A stretch of 7,901 bases of DNA from NCBI GenBank assembly GCA_022732315.1, contig JAIJUV010000112.1, positions 1 through 7,901 on the forward strand, written 5' to 3'. The notes beneath the pieces were generated by a model. That model had not been told where the DNA came from. It made no database searches and worked only from the letters and a program-made list of their open reading frames with translations. Positions within the stretch are counted from its first letter, which is position 1, and the number at the start of each line of letters is the position of its first letter. This stretch comes from Prevotella sp. (GTDB lineage Bacteria; Bacteroidota; Bacteroidia; Bacteroidales; Bacteroidaceae). Of this stretch, positions 1 through 5,592 are shown in pieces. The translations under genes were made by a program, and so were the position numbers.

Positions 1-73
1 AGGCGAAAAGGCCGAAACTGATGATACAAACCAGTATCACGCCTCTTTTTCTAATTGTTCCTAATGCTGCCAT
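1..73 (-). CDS. ppiD: SurA/PpiD-type peptidyl-prolyl cis-trans isomerase, N-terminal fragment (cut by window edge)
   Basis: Only the first 24 codons are visible, read leftward from an ATG at 73-71. The peptide starts MAALGTIRKR and continues into a hydrophobic run (about residues 11-24) that would be the single N-terminal membrane anchor. A short MA-x-LG-x-IR start followed directly by a transmembrane helix is the typical beginning of Bacteroidota PpiD-like proteins, which are inner-membrane-anchored periplasmic chaperones with a SurA-like N domain and a parvulin PPIase domain. None of those downstream domains can be seen here, so the identification rests on the start alone plus the envelope-biogenesis context, next to a CorC/HlyC protein and lptC. 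It lies downstream of the leftward unit but has its own promoter and leader of roughly 70 bases, separated from the previous gene by a strong hairpin. It could be another single-pass membrane protein. Confidence 0.7.
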   Translation of the reverse strand, partial: MAALGTIRKRGVILVCIISFGLFA

Positions 74-81
74 TACGTTTT

Positions 82-97
82 AATTATTATTATTATT
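82..97. repeat. A/T-only trinucleotide run in the leader of the PpiD-like gene
   Basis: A short (TTA)n/(TAA)n run of about five units lies just upstream of the start codon of the leftward PpiD-like gene, within its untranslated leader. No Shine-Dalgarno-like purine tract is present. A/T-rich unstructured leaders are usual for translation initiation in Bacteroidota, so this probably marks an accessible ribosome landing zone. The length of such a run could vary by slippage. Confidence 0.5.
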
Positions 98-152
98 TTA
101 TTTTTTCCATGTTTGAATATAGCTACTTTTGCAGCGAGTAGCCAATTGACTG

Positions 153-168
153 CAAAAATACAAAAATA
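153..168 (-). promoter_or_regulatory. Tandem -7 boxes (TATTTTTG twice) for the PpiD-like gene
   Basis: On the minus strand two copies of TATTTTTG sit back to back (168-161 and 160-153), each a full match to the Bacteroidota -7 consensus TAnnTTTG. Transcription from the proximal box would start near position 146, giving a leader of about 70 bases. No good -33 TTTG/TTG is seen 19-21 bases upstream; that interval falls inside the long hairpin at 173-241. The same 16-base core occurs in front of secA at 5521-5536. Confidence 0.6.
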
Positions 169-172
169 ATAC

Positions 173-241
173 GAGAAAAGGGAATTTTTCCGTATCTTTT
201 TTGGCTATAAGCCTAAAAAAGTCGAAAAATTCCCTTTTCTC
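173..241 (-). terminator. Long hairpin after the CorC/HlyC gene; probable terminator, possibly bidirectional
   Basis: Positions 173-190 and 224-241 are perfect 18-base inverted complements. Inside them, after an asymmetric internal loop (191-195 / 222-223), a second stem pairs 196-202 with 215-221 and 203-205 with 211-213, with T214 bulged and a TATAA loop. The hairpin starts 6 bases after the TAG stop of the leftward gene, where a terminator belongs, and the T-rich run 170-161 follows it on the minus strand. The inner stem carries T6/A6 tracts on both sides, so it might also stop rightward transcription. The 18-bp perfect arm is longer than most intrinsic terminators. Confidence 0.75.
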
Positions 242-247
242 ATTCAA

Positions 248-1516
248 CTATTTGATGATGTGGAGTTTCACAAGCTCTATCTTACGCGATGTTGACTTGA
301 TTATCTTGAACTCAAAGTTGTTAATTTTAATCACTTCATTGAGCTTTGGGAAACTCTGATATTCATGCAGAATCAAGCCACCCAAAGTCATATACTCATC
401 GCTCTCAGGAAGATCCAGATCAAACATATCGTTTATCTTATCTATCTCTAATCGGGCCGACAAGAGGTAATCACCATCATCGGTCTTCTTTGCCACATAC
501 TTAGCCGAATCGTGCTCGTCCTCGATGTCGCCAAAGATCTCTTCCACAATATCTTCGAGACTTACCAAACCGCTGGTTCCGCCAAACTCATCCACCACGA
601 CACCCAGCGACTTCTTCTGCTGCAGGAAGGTCTGCATCAGTTTTTGTGCCTGCATGGTTTCCGGCACGAAAGGCATGGTGCGGATATGATCCTGCCATCG
701 CTTGGGATTATGGAAAAGTTCAGAACTGTGGATGTATCCCACAATGTGGTCGATATCCTCTTCATAAACGATAATCTTGGAATTACCGCTCTCGATGAAT
801 TTCTGGCGCAGTTCCTCCAAGGATGTCTCCATCTCCACTGCCTGTATCTCGGTTCTAGGAACCATACAGTCGCGCACCTTGGTATCTGAGAAATCCAAGG
901 CATTCTGGAAAATCTTCACCTCATCATTAATCTCGTCATCATTGGTAGCATTGTCGATGCTCGACTGCACCAGATAATCCAAATCCACCTTCGAGAATCC
1001 TTCATCTCCCTCTTCACTCTCCATCTTCATACCTACAAGACGGAGCAGACACTTGCTCAGAAAAGTACTGAACTTGCTGATAGGCCACAAGATGACATAG
1101 CACAGATACGCTATCGGACTGAAGATGGTCAACAGGCGGTTAGGGTTCGCCTTGAACAGCGTCTTAGGCAAGAACTCGCCGGTGAACAACACGACAAGCG
1201 TAGACAGGATGGTATCGGCAGTCACCCTACCCCCATCATCCAAACCCGCAAAAAGGGTATTGTCAAACAAACGGGCAAACAGGATACCATATACTACGAG
1301 GGCGATGTTGTTGCCCACCAGCATGGTACTCACGAATCCGTTCGGATGATTATAAAACCGCGACAAGAGTCGCTGGCAAAGTCCGTTCTTCTCCTTATCC
1401 ATCTCCGCCAACATACGGTTGGAGGAAACGAAGGCTATCTCCATTCCGCTGAAGAATGCAGAGAACACCATCGTGACCAGGATGCCGACAATCAGACTTA
1501 TATCAACTTCTTCCAT
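248..1516 (-). CDS. Hemolysin-C/CorC family membrane protein (DUF21/CNNM, CBS pair, CorC_HlyC domain)
   Basis: This is a 422-residue inner-membrane protein of the CNNM/CorC/TlyC family, whose members are linked to Mg2+ (sometimes Co2+) efflux or divalent-cation homeostasis; 'hemolysin' is a historical label. Visible order: DUF21 transmembrane domain at about residues 5-165, with the family motif around SGMEIAFVS (23-31) and GEFLPKT (113-119); a linker; a CBS pair at about 213-335, starting at VRDCMVPRTE (214-223) and ending in GGTSGLVSLEDIVEEIFGDI (312-331); and a C-terminal CorC_HlyC domain at about 345-420. Length and architecture are complete for the family. Bacteroidota also carry a relative, GldE, in gliding species; nothing here favours that assignment. 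The gene follows lptC by 59 bases in the same direction with no clear promoter between, so they are probably co-transcribed, and a strong hairpin follows its stop. The actual substrate cannot be read from sequence. Confidence 0.93.
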   Translation of the reverse strand: MEEVDISLIVGILVTMVFSAFFSGMEIAFVSSNRMLAEMDKEKNGLCQRLLSRFYNHPNGFVSTMLVGNNIALVVYGILFARLFDNTLFAGLDDGGRVTADTILSTLVVLFTGEFLPKTLFKANPNRLLTIFSPIAYLCYVILWPISKFSTFLSKCLLRLVGMKMESEEGDEGFSKVDLDYLVQSSIDNATNDDEINDEVKIFQNALDFSDTKVRDCMVPRTEIQAVEMETSLEELRQKFIESGNSKIIVYEEDIDHIVGYIHSSELFHNPKRWQDHIRTMPFVPETMQAQKLMQTFLQQKKSLGVVVDEFGGTSGLVSLEDIVEEIFGDIEDEHDSAKYVAKKTDDGDYLLSARLEIDKINDMFDLDLPESDEYMTLGGLILHEYQSFPKLNEVIKINNFEFKIIKSTSRKIELVKLHIIK

Positions 1517-1575
1517 GATAATTAATCAATTAGAAATCAGAATATTATCTATAAACAAACAGACGACCACCCCTA

Positions 1576-2247
1576 TCAGTGCATGATAGGGATAGTCGTA
1601 TTAGCTCTTTGAGGAGTAGCCTGCTGACGGATTGGCGCAGCCGTAGAATCAGAAGACGATGCAGAAGATGCACCACCCTCGCTACTGCCACCACCAAAGT
1701 CTTCCTTCACGAAACTACCCTTGGTATTACTTACAAAATAACGGGTCATCTTCTCGTCACTCCAGAAATGTGAACCCTGAAGGGTACGCTCTGGTGTAAC
1801 AAGTTTACTGAACACGTTGCTGGAAAGTTCGTGTTTGTTCTCATCCCAAGTAAGCTGTTCACTGGTAAATCGAAGGCCATCCTTGGTCAGGATTCGCACG
1901 CGTCCATACAACTTCCAAACCCGCTGCTGGTCAAAGTAGTAGGCTGTATCACACTGGATATAGCTATTGATATGGAACTTCTCGTCAAACTGTTCGAGCA
2001 ACATACCCTTATCGAAAATCCATCTGGACGGATTGCGGTTGGTATTCACCTCCCAGCGTTCCGTCACGATGCGATATTTAATGACTCCCGAATCGCTGAT
2101 GAGCGTATTCACACCATAGGAAGTCATCATAGCCACCGAGTCCTTGGCATAAATAGCAGGCGCAGTATGCTCTACCTGATCCTGGCAAGCCGCCAAGACC
2201 AAGGACAGAAATGCGCCTATTACTATGAAATTTTTAATCTTATACAT
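1576..2247 (-). CDS. lptC: LPS export ABC transporter periplasmic protein LptC (lipoprotein form)
   Basis: A 223-residue protein. LptC links the LptB2FG extractor in the inner membrane to the periplasmic bridge that carries LPS/LOS to the outer membrane. Residues 1-21 form a lipoprotein signal peptide ending in the lipobox LAAC with Cys21, so the mature protein would be lipid-anchored rather than held by a transmembrane helix as in E. coli. Residues about 35-180 look like the OstA/LptC beta-jellyroll, with alternating strands such as W-x-FDKGMLLEQF, AYYFDQQRVWKLYGRVRI and GLRFTSEQLTWDE. The last 40 residues (about 184-223) are a Gly/Ser/Ala-rich low-complexity tail ending in TTIPIMH. The ATG at 2247 is chosen because it directly precedes the signal peptide; the frame stays open to an ATG at 2346, but that would overlap the upstream gene and destroy the lipobox signal. 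Its position between an outer-membrane barrel gene and a CorC/HlyC gene agrees with Bacteroidales synteny as I recall it. Confidence 0.87.
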   Translation of the reverse strand: MYKIKNFIVIGAFLSLVLAACQDQVEHTAPAIYAKDSVAMMTSYGVNTLISDSGVIKYRIVTERWEVNTNRNPSRWIFDKGMLLEQFDEKFHINSYIQCDTAYYFDQQRVWKLYGRVRILTKDGLRFTSEQLTWDENKHELSSNVFSKLVTPERTLQGSHFWSDEKMTRYFVSNTKGSFVKEDFGGGSSEGGASSASSSDSTAAPIRQQATPQRANTTIPIMH

Positions 2248-2267
2248 TATTATATATATAGGAGACT

Positions 2268-2303
2268 GCAGAATCCTCTCTATTTGGAGAGAAAGATTAC
2301 TGC
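2268..2303 (-). other. Intercistronic stem-loop between the barrel gene and lptC
   Basis: GCAGAATC-CTCTC (2268-2280) pairs with GAGAG (2287-2291), GATT (2295-2298) and CTGC (2300-2303), leaving a 6-base loop, a 3-base bulge and a 1-base bulge; about 13 base pairs in total. It includes the stop codon of the leftward barrel gene (2299-2297) and ends about 20 bases before the lptC start codon. No T-run follows on the minus strand, so it is more likely an mRNA processing or stability element, or a weak attenuator between cistrons, than a full terminator. Confidence 0.45.
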
Positions 2304-3592
2304 ATCTTCCACTTCTTAAACCAATCCTCGTTGAATGTGAAACCAATGTTGATGCGGAAAGAATTCTCCTTGATGAGATCCTTGGCAGAACTCTTCACCC
2401 ACTGACCACTGATATTGAGCTGCGAACGGTTGTTGTAGCCATTCATGATAGGAATACCGAAACCGGCACTCACAGAAATCTCCTTCGGTCCATCCACACC
2501 ATTCACCTTATAATAAGGAGTAGCGTAGCTTACACCCGCACGATAATGAACTCGCTTCAGGAAAGAAGCGCGGCCATTCTCGGCATAGCAATACTGGAAA
2601 CCGAGGTTGAACTTGCTGCGGTCCATATAAATGCCATCGCGCAAAGCCCAAGGCTCATTGTTCTTGGCATCGTAGGTAGGATAACCCAGGCTACCCCACT
2701 TCTGCAAGGTATAGTCAAAGCCCACCTTCCACTGGTGATTGTGATTCCACATCAAACCGGCACCCATCATGGTTGGCAACTCATACGCATTGTTGATGCT
2801 GAATGCCAAGGTATCAGAAGTACTGGTCTGCGCATTGGAAGAGATGATGTTCATATCGGCATCAGCATGCAGATTATGACCAGGCGTATAAGTAAGACCC
2901 AGGGTCAACTCATCCTTCTTTGAAATCTTCTGGGTATACTGAACACCCAAGTCGAGCTTGTAGTTATGAACACTGGTGCCATAAGTGCGATAGAGCGACT
3001 TATAATAGCTGTTACTATAAGCGTTCTGCACCGTCTTGTTGATGCTACCCCAGAGATAACCGATGTTGGCACCCACAGCCAAGCCCTTGACAGGCGACCA
3101 GCCCGCACCCAGATAAACCTGATGCAAGCCACCCTCACCGCTATAGGTATTGCTATAGGTTACATCCTTATCTTCCTTGTTCACATAACCACTGGTAGAA
3201 TAATCATAGCCCACATTGGTAAAAGGGATGATTCCGAAACTCATACCCACATGACGCAGCAAGCGGAATCCACCTACCACATACTCCAGGTTAGAGTTAT
3301 TGGCATTCTTCTTCACACCATTCTCGTTGAAGTTGGTAACCTGACCCGAAATGCCAGCATCCAGGATGAACGTCATGGAGTCGATGGCAGAGTAGGAAGC
3401 AGGGTTGAGGTAGTTCACCTGGTTGTGCTCATGAAAACCAAGACCAACACCATTCATACCACGGTTGAAGCCCGAAGTCTGGTCAGACAACACGCCTAGA
3501 CCATACTGGCTGTATGGAGAATTAGTACCACTTTGGGCATTAACCATAAGAGTCGAACCCAACATAAGGGCTGCTAAGATAATCTTTCTCAT
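2297..3592 (-). CDS. Outer-membrane beta-barrel protein (SPYSxYG type, OmpP1/FadL/PorV-like)
   Basis: A 431-residue protein predicted to be an outer-membrane beta-barrel. Residues 1-20 are a clear Sec signal peptide (MRKIILAALM start, cleavage near VNA-Q). The mature N-terminus carries SPYSQYGLGVLSDQTSGFNR (25-44), followed by VNYLNPASYSAID (59-71); the NPAS motif is shared with OmpP1/FadL/PorV-type barrels and the SPYS-x-YG start with a common Bacteroidales outer-membrane family. The rest is rich in Tyr, Gly, Asn and alternating aromatic strands, with a final strand pair reaching the C-terminus at FRINIGFTFNEDWFKKWKMQ. The substrate is unknown: FadL relatives move hydrophobic compounds, PorV works in type IX secretion, but neither role can be assigned here. 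It is the first gene of the leftward unit, with its own promoter about 30 bases upstream, 49 bases before lptC. Co-transcription with lptC suggests a housekeeping envelope role, which is inference. Confidence 0.85.
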   Translation of the reverse strand: MRKIILAALMLGSTLMVNAQSGTNSPYSQYGLGVLSDQTSGFNRGMNGVGLGFHEHNQVNYLNPASYSAIDSMTFILDAGISGQVTNFNENGVKKNANNSNLEYVVGGFRLLRHVGMSFGIIPFTNVGYDYSTSGYVNKEDKDVTYSNTYSGEGGLHQVYLGAGWSPVKGLAVGANIGYLWGSINKTVQNAYSNSYYKSLYRTYGTSVHNYKLDLGVQYTQKISKKDELTLGLTYTPGHNLHADADMNIISSNAQTSTSDTLAFSINNAYELPTMMGAGLMWNHNHQWKVGFDYTLQKWGSLGYPTYDAKNNEPWALRDGIYMDRSKFNLGFQYCYAENGRASFLKRVHYRAGVSYATPYYKVNGVDGPKEISVSAGFGIPIMNGYNNRSQLNISGQWVKSSAKDLIKENSFRINIGFTFNEDWFKKWKMQ

Positions 3593-3627
3593 TTATATAT
3601 AAATCAGTAAAAAATACATTCAGAGTG

Positions 3628-3635
3628 CAAAAGTA
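3628..3635 (-). promoter_or_regulatory. -7 box of the barrel/lptC/CorC unit
   Basis: On the minus strand TACTTTTG fits the Bacteroidota -7 consensus TAnnTTTG exactly. Transcription would begin near 3621, giving a leader of roughly 30 bases before the ATG at 3592. The expected -33 region (about 3655-3662) is T-rich but has no TTTG. It is back to back with the promoter of lnb at 3681-3688, so the 100-base gap is a divergent promoter region. Confidence 0.55.
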
Positions 3636-3680
3636 TTAAAAAAAATCTAGAAAAAAGAAGGATAATTGAAAATAATAAGT

Positions 3681-3688
3681 TATTTTTG
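3681..3688 (+). promoter_or_regulatory. -7 box in front of lnb, 4 bases from the GTG start
   Basis: TATTTTTG matches TAnnTTTG and equals the boxes seen before secA and the PpiD-like gene. The usual start of transcription, about 4-8 bases after the box, falls at or just beyond the GTG codon at 3693, so the mRNA would be leaderless or nearly so. No -33 TTTG is seen at the right distance; the TTG at 3666 is only 12 bases away, too close. If this box is real, a start at TTG 3666 would not be transcribed. Confidence 0.5.
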
Positions 3689-3692
3689 CATC

Positions 3693-5048
3693 GTGAAACG
3701 TTTTAAGCATATATTTCGGGTCATTTTAGCAGTTATTTTAACCAATTTAACTACTATTGTGACAGCACAGGATTTTTCAGGCTACAATGCTCCTGATATT
3801 TCTGTGCAGAACAGTCGTGTCAATGAGGAAGCCACCGCATGGCTCGACTCTGTGGATATTTCGCTCCTTACCTGCGGACCAGGTGAGGAGGTGTGGTCGT
3901 ACTATGGGCATTCGGCTCTGCGCATCCAGGACAAGGCGCATGGCAGCGACGTGGCCGTGAACTGGGGCATGTTCAGCTTCAGGCAGAGCTTCTTCGTACT
4001 CCGCTTCGTCTTCGGACTCACCGATTACCAGATTGGCATCTATCCGATGACCGACTTCATGGCTGAGTACAGTGCCGAGGGAAGATGGGTGCGCCAGCAG
4101 CGCCTCCATCTGTCGAGAGAGGAGAAGCTGAAGGTGCTCCATGCCATCGAAGAGAATGCACAGCCGGAAAACCGTACCTACCGCTACAATTTCTTCTTCG
4201 ACAACTGTACCACCCGTGCCCGCGAAATGGTGATTACCAACATCGGTTACTGCAACACCAACTTCAAGGACACCGATGCACAGGCAACTTACCGCGAGGA
4301 AATCCACAAGCTCAACGGCAACCACCGCTGGGCAAGATTCGGCAACGACCTGCTGCTGGGCTACCTGTCGGACAGAGACCTCACCCAGCGCGAATGGGAG
4401 TTCCTGCCAGATAATCTGAGCAAAGACTTCGCCACCGAAGGAAGAAAAGACTTCATCAACGACACGGCGGGCAATGCTGAGGTAAACCACCTCATCAGAA
4501 AAGACGGATACCTCATGCTAGTGGATTCCACCTGCTATCTGATACCTCCTACCCAGAAAGTGGCAGAAGCAGAAGTCATCACCCCTACCCTAGTATTCAT
4601 CACGCTGGCGGTCATCATCATCGCACTCAGCGTTTTCGAATGGAAAAGGAAGAAGAACTTCTGGGCGCTGGATGCCTTCCTGCTCATCCTTACCGGATTG
4701 CCGGGACTCATCCTCTTTGCCATGCTGTTCTCTCAGCACCCTACCGTGCAGGTGAACTTCCAGATGCTGATATTGAACCCATTCAACCTCATCTTCGTAT
4801 GGAAGACCATCCAGAAGATGCGCCAGGGCAAGCTCTATTGGTATTATGAAGTATGGGGAATCTGCCTTGTCGTGTCACTTTTCATGCAGATATGGCAGAC
4901 CTACGCAGAGGGCATGGTGACTTTGGCACTCTCTTTGCTCGTGAGATACGCAATCAAGTCAACCATGTTGGACTTAAGTGCCAATAACTTGAAGATACAG
5001 CATCGTATCATCACGAAATTCAGAAAGAAGAAAAAGAATCAAGAATAA
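3693..5048 (+). CDS. lnb: Lnb-type lipoprotein N-acyltransferase (DUF4105 periplasmic domain plus five membrane helices)
   Basis: A 451-residue protein from GTG 3693 (460 from TTG 3666). Residues 1-26 (KRFKHIFRVILAVILTN core, cleavage near TAQ-D) form a signal peptide; no ATG lies upstream of it. A periplasmic domain of about 270 residues follows with two marks of the DUF4105/Lnb family: CGPGEEVWSYYGHSALRI (61-78, His73) and FFFDNCTTRARE (167-178, Cys172), a likely Cys-His catalytic pair. Five hydrophobic helices come next at about 296-317, 325-345, 356-371, 386-402 and 406-421, then a Lys/Arg-rich tail (FRKKKK), which fits a cytoplasmic C-terminus after an odd number of helices. Established knowledge as I recall it: Bacteroides Lnb adds the third acyl chain to the N-terminal cysteine of lipoproteins, replacing Lnt. 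Function here is inferred from motifs and topology. The small secreted protein follows 24 bases later, probably in the same transcript. DUF4105 is a broad family, so paralogues with other roles are possible. Confidence 0.8.
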   Translation: MKRFKHIFRVILAVILTNLTTIVTAQDFSGYNAPDISVQNSRVNEEATAWLDSVDISLLTCGPGEEVWSYYGHSALRIQDKAHGSDVAVNWGMFSFRQSFFVLRFVFGLTDYQIGIYPMTDFMAEYSAEGRWVRQQRLHLSREEKLKVLHAIEENAQPENRTYRYNFFFDNCTTRAREMVITNIGYCNTNFKDTDAQATYREEIHKLNGNHRWARFGNDLLLGYLSDRDLTQREWEFLPDNLSKDFATEGRKDFINDTAGNAEVNHLIRKDGYLMLVDSTCYLIPPTQKVAEAEVITPTLVFITLAVIIIALSVFEWKRKKNFWALDAFLLILTGLPGLILFAMLFSQHPTVQVNFQMLILNPFNLIFVWKTIQKMRQGKLYWYYEVWGICLVVSLFMQIWQTYAEGMVTLALSLLVRYAIKSTMLDLSANNLKIQHRIITKFRKKKKNQE

Positions 5049-5071
5049 GATTAATAAATAAAGAATAAGAT
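5041..5071 (+). repeat. Direct repeat AAGAATAAGAT across the lnb stop codon
   Basis: AAGAATAAGAT occurs at 5041-5051 and again at 5061-5071, separated by 9 A/T-only bases. The first copy holds the TAA stop of lnb; the second lies directly before the ATG (5073) of the next gene. It looks like a small local duplication and places an unstructured A/T-rich sequence, without a Shine-Dalgarno motif, in front of the downstream start. Confidence 0.6.
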
Positions 5072-5072
5072 A

Positions 5073-5453
5073 ATGTTAGTAAACAGATATATCACAGCCC
5101 TTTTGGTTGTCCTGGCGGCAACCGGCATGGAGGCGCAGACTTATCAGCAGGCGCTGAAGTTTGCGCTCACGGATATATCCTACGATGAATTCATCCAGCA
5201 ACCGGAGGCGAAGGCATTGGAGGAGGACATCCTCTATGTCCTGAAGGTAATCAAGCAAGCCGCCGAGGATGAAAGCATCGCAGAACGCCATCATTATCTG
5301 CAGTCGGCTACCCTTCCAGCCGTTCAGACTGACATTCTGACAGAATCACATCCACATATTTGTTTTTATCCCGTGGTGGCGCATAAGTACAAGGCACCAT
5401 ACGGGAGCATTGTTATTCGAGGTCCTAATTGCCGGCAAATGCGCCTTTTGTAA
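5073..5453 (+). CDS. Small putatively secreted protein of unknown function, 3' part doubtful
   Basis: I do not recognise this 126-residue protein. It begins with a good Sec signal peptide (MLVNRYITALLVVLAATGME, cleavage near EAQ-T at residue 22), followed by an acidic helical stretch (about 23-78) rich in Ala, Glu and Gln. From about residue 80 the character changes: codons such as CGA, GGG and CGG appear, acidic helix gives way to HPHICFYPVVAHKYKAPYGS and a basic end GPNCRQMRLL, and the last eight or so codons lie within a long hairpin (5429-5498). Conserved secretion signal and coding-like first half suggest a real periplasmic or exported protein; the second half may be a truncated or replaced C-terminus. 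It starts 24 bases after lnb on the same strand with no visible promoter, so it is likely co-transcribed, but any functional link to lipoprotein acylation is speculative. It could also be a decaying pseudogene. Confidence 0.55.
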   Translation: MLVNRYITALLVVLAATGMEAQTYQQALKFALTDISYDEFIQQPEAKALEEDILYVLKVIKQAAEDESIAERHHYLQSATLPAVQTDILTESHPHICFYPVVAHKYKAPYGSIVIRGPNCRQMRLL

Positions 5454-5498
5454 GCATTTCCCCAAAGAAATGCGGCAGGAAAAGGCATTTATTGGCAA
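5429..5498 (+). terminator. Extended imperfect hairpin ending the lnb unit; terminator or palindromic repeat
   Basis: TTGCC (5429-5433) pairs with GGCAA (5494-5498), followed inward by two G-U pairs, one mismatch, AAAT (5437-5440) with ATTT (5487-5490), a 2-base bulge, and GCCTTTT (5443-5449) with AAAAGGC (5480-5486). After an internal loop, GCATTTC (5454-5460) pairs perfectly with GAAATGC (5467-5473) around a CCCAAA loop. The TAA stop of the small secreted protein (5451-5453) lies in the internal loop. There is no immediate T-run on the plus strand, so a classical intrinsic terminator is not certain; a dispersed palindromic repeat is the alternative. Confidence 0.55.
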
Positions 5499-5502
5499 AA
5501 CA

Positions 5503-5534
5503 TTGCAGATTTACAGATATTTTTTGTATTTTTG
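5503..5534 (+). promoter_or_regulatory. secA promoter: -33 TTG and -7 TATTTTTG
   Basis: TTG at 5503-5505 stands 21 bases before TATTTTTG at 5527-5534, close to the Bacteroidota layout (TTTG, 19-21 bases, TAnnTTTG). A second near-copy, TATTTTTTG (5518-5526), abuts the first, so the -7 element is tandem. Transcription would start near 5540 and give an A/T-rich leader of about 50 bases with no Shine-Dalgarno motif before the secA ATG at 5593. Confidence 0.65.
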
Positions 5535-5592
5535 CAAAATATTTAAGATTAGACAACATTACATCGAATAATAATAAAAAATAAATATAACA

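Noticed and set aside
122..142. 6-bp inverted repeat GCTACT/AGTAGC in the leader of the PpiD-like gene as a riboswitch or operator
   Set aside because: One short stem with a 9-base loop, no recognisable riboswitch core; too weak to call without conservation data.
2248..2346. Upstream ATG (2346) extending LptC by 33 residues
   Set aside because: The extension overlaps the barrel gene's 3' end and would bury the lipoprotein signal peptide; ATG 2247 gives a canonical lipobox at residue 21.
2225..2923. Open frame of 232 codons on the plus strand across the barrel gene 3' half
   Set aside because: Antisense to the outer-membrane protein and to the hairpin region; Ile/His/Arg-rich composition typical of a shadow frame.
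3777..4490. Open frame of 237 codons on the minus strand inside lnb
   Set aside because: It is antisense to a gene with clear domain motifs, has no signal, domain or leader of its own, and results from the GC-rich codon use of lnb.
5341..5568. Alternative plus-strand frame of 76 codons containing a Cys-x-x-Cys pair (CAFCKHF)
   Set aside because: It has no start codon before 5470, runs through the hairpin and the secA promoter, and is best explained as chance openness or repeat sequence rather than a zinc or thioredoxin-like peptide.
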